Source of the DNA: a virus
Virus record (IMG/VR): IMGVR_UViG_3300025823_000017
Location: 1-23,953 of that record
Length of the DNA stretch: 23,953 bases
Strand: one strand, 5' to 3'
Shown here: piece after piece, positions 1 to 5,007 of the stretch
How the letters are laid out: the number at the start of each line of letters is the position of its first letter
How positions within the stretch are numbered: position 1 is the stretch's first letter
Position numbers and translations under genes: made by a program
Notes under the pieces: generated by a model
Told to the model about the DNA's origin: nothing
What the model saw: the letters and a program-made list of their open reading frames with translations, nothing else
The model's database searches: none

Positions 1-204
1 CGGCGAAATCGTCCGCCATTGCCGCCCACCGTCGCACGTCGGTGTCCGTATCGGTGCGTGCCCACGCGAGATTCCGTCCGGCGAAATCGTCCGCCATTGC
101 CGCCACCCGTCGCACGTCGGTGTCCGTATCGGTGCGTGCCCACGCGAGATTCCGTCCGGCGGATCGGTCCGCCAGCGCCGCCCACCATCGCACGTCGTCG
201 TACT
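1..204. repeat. 78-bp tandem repeat, about 2.6 copies
   Basis: Copies begin at 1, 79 and 157. The first two (1-78 and 79-156) are almost identical. They differ only by a CAC/ACC rearrangement near 27-30 versus 105-108, which swaps Trp for Val in the encoded protein. The third copy (157 to about 204) is diverged and incomplete. The period is a multiple of three, so the repeat adds 26 residues per copy to the leftward gene without breaking its frame. More copies may lie beyond the left edge. Confidence 0.95.
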
Positions 205-400
205 TGTTGGTCCTGGCGTCGGTTCCATCGCTATCGAGGATGCGAGCCAGCGCGTCGCGGCTGTACCGAGGGGACCAATGCGCGAGCGCTTCGGGTCGGC
301 TGAACCGATGACATGCGGCGATGTAGACGGCGGTCTCGGCCTTGCCCTCGCGGAGCAAATGGAAGCCGCGGTCACTGTAGAGGTGTCGGAGCTCCTTCAC
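1..400 (-). CDS. Repeat-containing hypothetical protein (3' end outside window)
   Basis: The reading frame starts at a GTG at 400-398 and stays open to the left edge, giving at least 133 residues. An AAGGAG at 414-409 lies 8 nt upstream and fixes the start. The N-terminal ~75 residues look like a soluble alpha-helical domain (it opens with residues VKELRHLYSDRGFHLLREG). From about residue 78 the protein becomes a 26-residue tandem repeat rich in Trp, Arg and Asp, with the core RRWAAMADDFAGRNLAWART followed by DTDTDV. Two copies are nearly identical and a third, nearer the N terminus, has diverged. It is the last visible gene of the leftward operon and sits just after the 76-aa gene. I do not recognise the family. 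Repeats in this style suggest a binding or scaffolding surface, but that is inference. Confidence 0.7.
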   Translation of the reverse strand, partial: MKELRHLYSDRGFHLLREGKAETAVYIAACHRFSRPEALAHWSPRYSRDALARILDSDGTDARTNKYDDVRWWAALADRSAGRNLAWARTDTDTDVRRVAAMADDFAGRNLAWARTDTDTDVRRWAAMADDFA

Positions 401-425
401 GCTTCCCACTCCTTCTTCTGCGTCG

Positions 426-656
426 TCACTCGACGACCGCGACGGTCACGCGCACCCGCACGGGCGTTGCGGACCGAAACCAACCGTCGTAGCGAGTGGG
501 TGTCCGCAGTGCCGCCGCGGCCTCGCGAGCCTCGGCTCGGGTGCCGTAGAGGACCACGTCACCCTCGTGGACGAAGAAGTTTTGGTATACCCACCGCTTT
601 CTAAAGCCTTGCCGGGTCACGATCGCCCACGCATATTTGACTCTGTTGTGCGTCAC
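426..656 (-). CDS. Small hypothetical protein, 76 aa
   Basis: The GTG start at 656-654 overlaps the TGA of the upstream winged-helix gene (655-653) in a GTGA arrangement, so the two are probably translationally coupled. The product is basic and aromatic-rich (KYAWAIVTRQGFRKRWVYQN near the N terminus). It then has a short segment containing VLYGTRAEAREAAAAL and ends in a Val-rich strand. A longer upstream reading in the same frame is Arg/Ala-rich and looks like a shadow of the neighbouring gene, so the GTG is preferred. The pattern (two strands, one helix, one strand) suggests a small alpha/beta fold. No family is recognised. Its place between a DNA-binding protein and a repeat protein gives little clue to its role. 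Confidence 0.6.
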   Translation of the reverse strand: MTHNRVKYAWAIVTRQGFRKRWVYQNFFVHEGDVVLYGTRAEAREAAAALRTPTRYDGWFRSATPVRVRVTVAVVE

Positions 657-1000
657 AGGAGCCGCTCCTGCACGGGCTCGCGTCCCGCCGGCGTTGCGGG
701 CCGCGACACGCGGTACTCCCACAGCCCTGCACCATCGCGGCGGCGTTTCTCGACCACGAACGCGCCGAAGGCCGGCTTTCGCAGGTGCCGTAGCTGCGCG
801 GAGACCGACGCCTCCGGATACTCGAGCGCGCCGGCGATCTCGGCGAGCGTCCGCCACGGTCCGCCGCGCGGGAGCATGTAGTCCCGGATCCGCTCGTGCT
901 GGCGGGCAATCCGCTCGCCGTCGACGCGCGCGTCGAACGCGGGGCCGTGGGTGCCTGCGACGGTCAACGCTTTCCCCGGTTCGCAAGGTTCACGGAGCAT
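653..1000 (-). CDS. Winged-helix DNA-binding protein, 115 aa
   Basis: The ATG at 1000-998 is preceded by GGAGGG about 8 nt upstream. Residues ~38-100 form a helix-turn-helix with a wing: a helix around RIRDYMLPRG, then TLAEIAGALEYPEASVSAQLRH as the helix-turn-helix, then a strand pair ending GAGLWEYRV. This resembles the MarR/ArsR-like winged-helix modules that phages often carry in early operons. It probably binds DNA as a transcriptional regulator or in DNA metabolism; the target is unknown. It lies downstream of the RecT-like gene in the leftward operon and overlaps the next gene by 4 nt (GTGA). The fold assignment is fairly safe, the role is not. Confidence 0.75.
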   Translation of the reverse strand: MLREPCEPGKALTVAGTHGPAFDARVDGERIARQHERIRDYMLPRGGPWRTLAEIAGALEYPEASVSAQLRHLRKPAFGAFVVEKRRRDGAGLWEYRVSRPATPAGREPVQERLL

Positions 1001-1104
1001 TCAGTGTGCCCTCCAAGCCGGCCGCCCAGAGATCCTTCAATGAAACTCTCGACGGCCGGCCGTCCCGCCCTGTGCGGGAAAATCATTCCGTCTCGCGCGG
1101 TCGG
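1001..1104. other. Short intergenic stretch with a tiny possible ORF
   Basis: On the minus strand a 23-codon frame (1108-1037) begins at an ATG that overlaps the stop of the 45-aa gene as ATGA. It ends before the winged-helix gene. The overlap is suggestive, but the peptide (MTDRARRNDFP at its start) has no recognisable feature. The stretch also holds a small hairpin, CCCGC-N5-GCGGG, near 1066-1080, without a T tract on the minus strand. I see nothing else here. Confidence 0.3.
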
Positions 1105-1242
1105 TCATCCGTCAACGCGCCGGCACTCGTCCTCCGGCTGCACGTCGATCACGAGCCGGTCGACGTCGAGCGGTGCAGCCCCGAGGAAGAACCCGACGAT
1201 GCCGGAGAGCGCGAGGGCGAGCAGCAGGAGGAGAATCCGCAT
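1105..1242 (-). CDS. Small single-span membrane or secreted peptide, 45 aa
   Basis: The ATG at 1242-1240 overlaps the TAA of the RecT-like gene (TAATG), and a GAGG lies 7 nt upstream inside that gene. The product begins MRILLLLLALALSGIVGFFL, which is either a transmembrane helix or an uncleaved signal sequence. A short acidic tail with one Cys follows (VIDVQPEDECRRVDG). There is no lipobox: the only Cys is near the C terminus. Tight coupling to a recombination gene suggests co-expression early in infection. Small membrane peptides of this kind in phage early operons are often of unknown role. Possible roles such as superinfection exclusion or host-membrane interference are only guesses. Confidence 0.6.
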   Translation of the reverse strand: MRILLLLLALALSGIVGFFLGAAPLDVDRLVIDVQPEDECRRVDG

Positions 1243-2381
1243 TAGAATGCCTCACCGCGCGCCATCGCGATCTTGGCGAGGTCCGCCTCCGCCCGGCCGA
1301 TCAGGTGCATCCAGAGGTCCGACACCGTCGGAGCTCCGAGCTTCTTCACGACCGCGACCAGAGTCGCATCGCCGGCGCCGGCGCCGAAGAGTTCTGTCGC
1401 CTTCGCCCGCAGCCGTGCCTCCTGCTCCGCGTCGATCGTCGGCGGCTCCTCGCCCGGAGGCGTCCAGGATTCGACCGCGGACAACAGGTCCCCGAGCTTC
1501 GATGACGGCGTGTCCGATGCGCCGGTGAATCCGATCGCCGCGCAGCAGGACTTCGCGACCCCGGGCCAGTTCTCCGGATCGACGCCGCACAGCTCGAGAC
1601 GCGCGCGTACCGCCTGCTGAATCGTCTCGAGGGCCGTCGCGCTCTTCGCGATCGGAGGATCGTAGTCGTCGACGCTCGCCGGCTTGTCTGCGCTCTTCGA
1701 CACGCTCTTCTTCGCGCTCTTCTTCGCCGGCTTCTCCGACGGCGCCGACGGTCTCCGGGTCGGCGTCACGTCGATCGGGGTCACGCCGTCGTCCGCGAGC
1801 GCAGCGCCGAGCTCCTCGGCGGTGTAGACGACACCGCCGGCGGCGTCGGGGCAGAACGACCGGACACCCTCGGTCATGGCCCGCGCGAAGAGCATCGCGC
1901 GCGGATAGCGTTGCCAGTTCTGCTTGTTGGCGAGGCCGGCGCGCTTCGCGTCCTCGAGTGTCCACTCGACGGATCCGACCGACTCACCGCGCTCGAAGAA
2001 CTCGATCTCGCAGCGTTCGTTCGACCGCTCGCGGACGCGGTAGTCGTAGCGGCCGCTCTTCTTGACGTTCGCAGCGATTGCGGTCGCGGCCGCCGTCGGC
2101 TTGCCCTCGACGATGTGGATCTCGGCCAGGGCGCGCACCGGACCGATCCCCATCTCGCGGCCGGCGAGCATCTTCACGACGGCCTGCGATGCGTCGCGGA
2201 CATCCTTGTAGTACCCGCTCGCGGCGCAGGCCGTCGCGACCCGCTCGATCTCGTCGAGGGTCGAGAGCACGAGCTCGCCGGCGATCGTCGATACCGCCGG
2301 CAGCATCGACTGACGCTCGGCCACGCCCATCGGCCGCACGACGCCATCGCTATCGGGCTTCACTACTTCGAGGTCGCTCAT
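1242..2381 (-). CDS. RecT-like single-strand annealing protein, 379 aa
   Basis: The ATG at 2381-2379 overlaps the upstream gene's TGA (ATGA) and has GGTGAG 7 nt before it. Residues ~50-195 carry a pattern I associate with phage RecT-like ssDNA-annealing proteins: QAVVKMLAGREMGIGPVRAL, EIHIVEGKPTAAATAIAANV, SGRYDYRV, EIEFFERG, then KQNWQRYPRAMLFARAMTEG and VVYTAEELG near 184-192. Such proteins anneal complementary ssDNA during phage recombination, usually with an exonuclease partner; none is visible here. A Lys/Ser/Ala-rich linker (~212-236) separates a C-terminal helical region (~250-379). Longer upstream starts give Arg-rich shadow sequence. The family call rests on remembered motif similarity, not a search. 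Confidence 0.7.
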   Translation of the reverse strand: MSDLEVVKPDSDGVVRPMGVAERQSMLPAVSTIAGELVLSTLDEIERVATACAASGYYKDVRDASQAVVKMLAGREMGIGPVRALAEIHIVEGKPTAAATAIAANVKKSGRYDYRVRERSNERCEIEFFERGESVGSVEWTLEDAKRAGLANKQNWQRYPRAMLFARAMTEGVRSFCPDAAGGVVYTAEELGAALADDGVTPIDVTPTRRPSAPSEKPAKKSAKKSVSKSADKPASVDDYDPPIAKSATALETIQQAVRARLELCGVDPENWPGVAKSCCAAIGFTGASDTPSSKLGDLLSAVESWTPPGEEPPTIDAEQEARLRAKATELFGAGAGDATLVAVVKKLGAPTVSDLWMHLIGRAEADLAKIAMARGEAF

Positions 2382-2680
2382 TCGGTTCTCACCCCCTGGT
2401 CGACGATCGACGCGGCCGCGAGATCGGCCTCCGTCAGCGTCGAGTGGTCGCTGATGTAGTGCGCCGACGATTCCGTCGTCTCGAACAGACGCCAGCCGTC
2501 GCCGCTGTGGCGCGCGGCGACGAACGTGCGGCCGGCGCCGGCGAAGCGGAGCCGGTAGATGCCGGCGCCCATCTTCTCGACCTGGCGCTCGGGCTGCTCG
2601 GCGAGCTGCGGCGCGTCGCCGACGCGCTGCGTCTGGTGGTCCCGCGCGAGCTGCCAGTCGGCCGGTACGGTGCGAAGCAT
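2378..2680 (-). CDS. Hypothetical early protein, 100 aa
   Basis: The ATG at 2680-2678 is preceded by GGAGGGGAG within about 5-12 nt. This is the first gene of the leftward operon. It lies just downstream of the operator cluster at 2705-2765 and overlaps the RecT-like gene by 4 nt (ATGA). The N-terminal third is polar and Gln-rich. The centre, from about residue 38, reads as beta strands (GIYRLRFAGAGRTFVAARH, then GWRLFETTES). The C terminus is helical. I do not recognise it. Its position suggests an early recombination or regulatory accessory, which is inference from context only. Confidence 0.65.
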   Translation of the reverse strand: MLRTVPADWQLARDHQTQRVGDAPQLAEQPERQVEKMGAGIYRLRFAGAGRTFVAARHSGDGWRLFETTESSAHYISDHSTLTEADLAAASIVDQGVRTE

Positions 2681-2704
2681 CTGGTCTCCCCTCCCGATCG
2701 TGGT

Positions 2705-2765
2705 ATCGGGTTAACCTATGACAAGCTGAACCGATACGCAACAGGGATTAATCGGAAAAACCGAT
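2705..2765 (-). promoter_or_regulatory. Leftward early promoter with operator cluster
   Basis: Two 15-bp sites of the form ATCGG-N5-CCGAT are visible: ATCGGAAAAACCGAT at 2751-2765 is perfect and ATCGGGTTAACCTAT at 2705-2719 is slightly imperfect. A half site (CCGAT at 2731-2735) lies between them. On the minus strand a -35-like TTGCGT (2741-2736) and a weak -10-like TAGGTT (2718-2713) are 17 nt apart and lie among these sites. This would drive the leftward operon beginning at 2680 under repressor control. The sites are seen; the promoter and repression are inferred. Confidence 0.5.
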
Positions 2766-2816
2766 AGTCGATCGCGAGGCACGTACGATGGGACGAAATC
2801 GGGCGACATCGTCTGA

Positions 2817-2978
2817 ATGCGCCCATCTGCCGAAGTAGCGCGCTACTTCGGCTCCTGGCCGCGGCTCACCCCGGAAGGGAAGCAAGCCGCGATGCAGCTT
2901 GTCGGGGGTAGCTGTCGCGAGTGCCAAGCACTCGCGCGCGCGGAGCTCGCCTTTACCCCGCTACTTGAGTCTGCGTGA
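2817..2978 (+). CDS. Possible small ORF, 53 aa (uncertain)
   Basis: An ATG frame runs from 2817 to the TGA at 2976-2978, starting MRPSAEVARYFGSWPRLTPE and containing a CREC pair near the middle. It reads like a plausible small protein. Against it, there is no ribosome binding site, it lies opposite to the flanking leftward genes, its tail overlaps the end of the repressor gene by 18 nt, and much of it consists of two strong inverted repeats. It may be a chance frame in a regulatory spacer. Confidence 0.25.
   Translation: MRPSAEVARYFGSWPRLTPEGKQAAMQLVGGSCRECQALARAELAFTPLLESA
2829..2852. repeat. Perfect 24-bp palindrome
   Basis: GCCGAAGTAGCG at 2829-2840 is followed directly by its exact complement, CGCTACTTCGGC. 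It lies in the spacer between the repressor gene and the leftward operon promoter. A perfect, loop-free palindrome fits a dimeric protein-binding or cruciform site better than an RNA terminator, and there is no adjacent T tract. Confidence 0.8.
2916..2936 (-). terminator. Strong hairpin downstream of the repressor (terminator-like)
   Basis: CGCGAGTGC at 2916-2924 pairs perfectly with GCACTCGCG at 2928-2936 across a 3-nt loop. On the minus strand it begins about 25 nt after the repressor stop codon. No T tract follows, so it is not a classical intrinsic terminator. It could still protect the repressor mRNA 3' end or assist termination. Confidence 0.4.
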
Positions 2979-3368
2979 CCGGCGGAGCTCGACGGTCCAA
3001 GCCCCGATCATCGCGTCGAGACCCTTCTGCAGCTCCGTTTCGGGCATCGCGACCAGTGCTGCGAGATGGTCGTAGCTCACGCGGCCTGAGAGCGTCAGTG
3101 CGAGCGCTTCGATCGAGTCTCGCCTGCGGAGCGCTTCCGGCACGAAGTACGACGAGGGCTCGCCTGTGAGCTCGACGACCGCCTTCAGGGTCGCGACCGT
3201 CATCTGGTGCGCGCCCGTTTCCCAGCCGGACACCGTGGCCTGCGTCACGCCGCACCGCCGGCCAAACTCGGTCTGGTTCAGCGCTAGCTTCTCGCGCGCG
3301 GCGGCGATTCGTCGCCCCATCTCGACCTTCCACGGCTCGACTGCGGTCGTGTCGTGCTTGTGTCGCAT
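2961..3368 (-). CDS. XRE-family HTH repressor (putative immunity repressor), 135 aa
   Basis: The ATG at 3368-3366 has GGGAGG about 7 nt upstream; a longer start at 3446 would run through the promoter and operator and is rejected. Residues ~16-75 are a classic XRE/Cro-type five-helix DNA-binding domain: RRIAAAREKLALNQTEFGRR, then CGVTQATVSGWETG as turn and recognition helix. The ~60-residue tail (DSIEALALTLSGRVSYDHLA onwards) is helical and probably dimerises. At 135 aa it is shorter than lambda-CI-type repressors and has no visible S24 (LexA-like) peptidase domain. It is divergent from the Cro-like gene and probably binds the ATCGG-N5-CCGAT sites. The HTH assignment is firm; the immunity role is inferred from position. 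Confidence 0.8.
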   Translation of the reverse strand: MRHKHDTTAVEPWKVEMGRRIAAAREKLALNQTEFGRRCGVTQATVSGWETGAHQMTVATLKAVVELTGEPSSYFVPEALRRRDSIEALALTLSGRVSYDHLAALVAMPETELQKGLDAMIGAWTVELRRSRRLK

Positions 3369-3419
3369 GGCTTCGCCTCCCTCTCTCGAGAGGGTACGAA
3401 GGCGCGGGTTGTATTTCCT

Positions 3420-3451
3420 ACAGGGTAAACCGATAGAAGGCGTCACGTCAA
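3420..3451 (-). promoter_or_regulatory. Leftward repressor promoter with operator
   Basis: On the minus strand, TTGACG (3451-3446) and TACCCT (3427-3422) are separated by 18 nt. This is a plausible sigma-70-type promoter for the repressor gene starting at 3368. The operator-like site ACAGGGTAAACCGAT (3420-3434) covers the -10 box, with one half site perfect and the other degenerate. This suggests autoregulation or Cro control. The boxes are seen; their function is inferred. Confidence 0.5.
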
Positions 3452-3456
3452 AGCCC

Positions 3457-3490
3457 TTGACTTTTCGCCTTCCGTATCGGAAATTCCGAT
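3457..3490 (+). promoter_or_regulatory. Rightward early promoter with perfect operator
   Basis: TTGACT at 3457-3462 is a good -35 box. The expected -10 area, about 17 nt further on, falls in the AT-rich centre of ATCGGAAATTCCGAT (3476-3490), a perfect inverted repeat around a central A and the best copy of the operator in the window. A repressor bound here would block RNA polymerase. Transcription would be expected to begin near 3490-3494, almost at the GTG of the Cro-like gene. Confidence 0.55.
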
Positions 3491-3493
3491 CCC

Positions 3494-3715
3494 GTGGAGC
3501 ATCCGCACCCGATCAAGGCGTACTGCGCTCGTCACGGGATCTCGCAGAAGGATCTCGCCGCCCGCGCGCGTATCTCGTACGGCTATCTGAACCAGATCGT
3601 CAACGGTCACGAGTTCGCCGGGCGCGATGCCGCGAAGGCGCTCCGGGATGCGATGGGCGGCGAGATCACGCTCGACGAGCTGCTCGACTGGAAGGCGAAC
3701 TCAGAGCCCGCCTAG
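3494..3715 (+). CDS. Cro-like small HTH regulator, 73 aa
   Basis: This is the first gene of the rightward operon, starting at GTG 3494. Residues ~6-42 form a helix-turn-helix (IKAYCARHGISQKDLAARAR, then ISYGYLNQIVNGHEFAG), followed by a helix and a short acidic tail (EITLDELLDW). The size and position opposite the repressor match Cro-type antirepressors of lambdoid phages, or YdaS-like proteins. There is no Shine-Dalgarno sequence, and the predicted promoter lies directly upstream, so the mRNA may be leaderless. It probably competes with the repressor for the shared operators. The HTH is clear; the Cro role is inferred. Confidence 0.8.
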   Translation: MEHPHPIKAYCARHGISQKDLAARARISYGYLNQIVNGHEFAGRDAAKALRDAMGGEITLDELLDWKANSEPA

Positions 3716-3718
3716 TAC

Positions 3719-4435
3719 ATGGATGTGACCACCTGGGGGGTGGGGTTGGGACGCAAGCAGTACCCGAGCGACAAGCGCCGCTGGTTTCGCGTCATGGAGG
3801 ACATCCTTGACGATCCGAAGCTCGGCCGCCTCGATCTGGCGGACCTCGGCCTCTACGTGAAGCTGCTCGCAGTCCTCAATCGGCAGAAGTCGCGAGACGG
3901 AAAAGCGACTCTCGACAGGTTCGCGGCCTGCGCGGTAGCGCGCCGTGAGCGCTTCGCCTACGCCCGGCCGGCGTTCGACCGGCTGGCTGCCGGCGGACTT
4001 CTACGGGTCTCGTACGGAGACGGCACCATAACGTATCACGTTCTCAAGTGGTCGGAATTACAGGGATTCACTCCGTTGGAACTCCGACAGGAGTCCGTCC
4101 AAACTCCGTCTACTACCCCTACCCCTACCCCTACCCCTACCAAACCCCCCCTAACCCCCCCGACAAGCGGGGGGGGACCCGGGGGGATTTTCGATCAGGA
4201 ACCCCACGATCCGCTCTCGGATCCGGATCGGGCCCCGGGCACGAGTCCAGACCCGAAGCGCGCGCCACCCGAGGGGTGGGGATTCACCGACGAGCCGGAG
4301 AGCTGGCCGGACCCCGACCGGAGCTCGATGCGCGTGCGGGCGCGGCGCGCCGCCGAGGAGGCCGAGCGGGAAGCACGACGCCGGCAACGCAGTGAGCGGC
4401 GCGAATTGCGTGCTGCCGGGAGGACGAGTCCATGA
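3719..4435 (+). CDS. Replisome-organiser-like replication initiator, 238 aa
   Basis: The N-terminal ~115 residues resemble phage replisome-organiser/replication-initiator winged helices: RRWFRVMEDILDDPKLGRLD, then LYVKLLAVLNRQKSRDGKAT, ending in a wing (GGLLRVSYGDGTITYHVLKW). A Thr/Pro/Gly linker (~129-156) follows, then an acidic Pro-rich part and a highly basic helix (~203-234). Such proteins bind the origin and recruit the helicase with a loader, here the next gene, which overlaps by 4 nt (ATGA). The ATG at 3719 is 3 nt after the previous stop and lacks a clear ribosome site. A TTG start near 3747, behind a G-rich stretch, is a possible alternative. Confidence 0.65.
   Translation: MDVTTWGVGLGRKQYPSDKRRWFRVMEDILDDPKLGRLDLADLGLYVKLLAVLNRQKSRDGKATLDRFAACAVARRERFAYARPAFDRLAAGGLLRVSYGDGTITYHVLKWSELQGFTPLELRQESVQTPSTTPTPTPTPTKPPLTPPTSGGGPGGIFDQEPHDPLSDPDRAPGTSPDPKRAPPEGWGFTDEPESWPDPDRSSMRVRARRAAEEAEREARRRQRSERRELRAAGRTSP
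4114..4186. repeat. TACCCC hexamer repeat with C7/G8 inverted runs (G-quadruplex-prone)
   Basis: TACCCC is repeated four times in a row at 4114-4137. It is followed by two runs of seven C (4145-4151 and 4155-4161), a GACAAGC spacer, then eight G (4169-4176) and six G (4181-4186). The minus strand therefore reads GGGGTA four times, a strong G-quadruplex pattern. The C7 and G8 runs can form a GC-only hairpin. All of it lies in the linker-coding part of the initiator gene. Confidence 0.9.
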
Positions 4436-5007
4436 CCCCGCTGTTCTCCCAGAAGCTCCGCTCGCTGCTCGAGCTCCACGGAACGCCCTCCGACGATCTC
4501 GAGGCGCTGGTGCCGCACTACGTGGCGGCCTGCGAGGACATCCCGGTCACGGCGTTTTTCTCGGCCTGCGCCGAGCTCGAGCGGACCTGGACGCTCGGCC
4601 GGCGGCCGAAGCCGGGCGACATCCGCGACGCGGCGAATCGCCTGCAGCAGCGTGAGAACGAGCGCGGCGACGACCGCAAGAGAACCGACCAGCAAGACCT
4701 CGCGCGAGAGCGCGCGCGGGTCGAGCGGCAGGTGGGCTCGGGCGAACGTCGGTACTACGTGGAGCTCGTCGTCAACGGCGTCCGCGGCGAGGTCGGGTTG
4801 CCCCCGTACGAGATCCCGCACGACTGGCCGTGCTGCACCGTGGCCTCGCTGGTCGAGGAATGGCAGTCCAAGTGGTCCGCCGCTCGCAGCGAGTATCGGC
4901 AGCTAATTGAGACGAATCCATCACTCGCGGATGTGCTCGGTGGCGCGCTCGGTCTGCGTTCCGCCGTACCCGCGCGACAGGAGGCGTCAGACGATGTTCC
5001 GTTCTGA
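4432..5007 (+). CDS. Putative helicase-loader-like replication protein with SSB-like C-terminal tip, 191 aa
   Basis: The ATG overlaps the initiator stop (ATGA). Residues ~4-70 are helical, with the pattern HYVAACEDIPVTAFFSACAE then RRPKPGDIRDAANRL. This resembles phage helicase loader/inhibitor proteins of the G39P type, in which short helices end before a 'PKPGDI'-like turn. A charged Arg/Glu/Asp stretch (~73-102) follows, then a mixed domain (RYYVELVVNGVRGEVGLPPY) and a helical segment. The last residues, SDDVPF, match the acidic tip of bacterial single-strand-binding proteins, which docks on many replication and repair enzymes. No phage helicase is seen here, so it would act on the host helicase. 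The loader role is an inference from position and pattern. Confidence 0.5.
   Translation: MTPLFSQKLRSLLELHGTPSDDLEALVPHYVAACEDIPVTAFFSACAELERTWTLGRRPKPGDIRDAANRLQQRENERGDDRKRTDQQDLARERARVERQVGSGERRYYVELVVNGVRGEVGLPPYEIPHDWPCCTVASLVEEWQSKWSAARSEYRQLIETNPSLADVLGGALGLRSAVPARQEASDDVPF

Noticed and set aside
1-204. Possible CRISPR array at the left edge
   Set aside because: The 78-bp repeats are contiguous, without unique spacers, and lie inside a coding frame.
19-311. Plus-strand frames over the 78-bp repeats
   Set aside because: They are Arg/Pro-rich repeats of the complementary strand. The minus-strand frame has a clear ribosome site and protein-like sequence.
1066-1080. Small CCCGC/GCGGG hairpin as an intrinsic terminator
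   Set aside because: The stem is only 5 bp and no T tract follows on the minus strand, along which the local genes are transcribed.
3369-3446. Longer start for the repressor at 3446
   Set aside because: It would translate through the predicted promoter and operator, and the internal ATG at 3368 has a better ribosome site.
4114-4137. TACCCC repeat as a real linear-phage telomere
   Set aside because: Only four copies lie inside a coding gene with no terminal or hairpin-telomere layout, so a G4 or origin element is the more reasonable reading.
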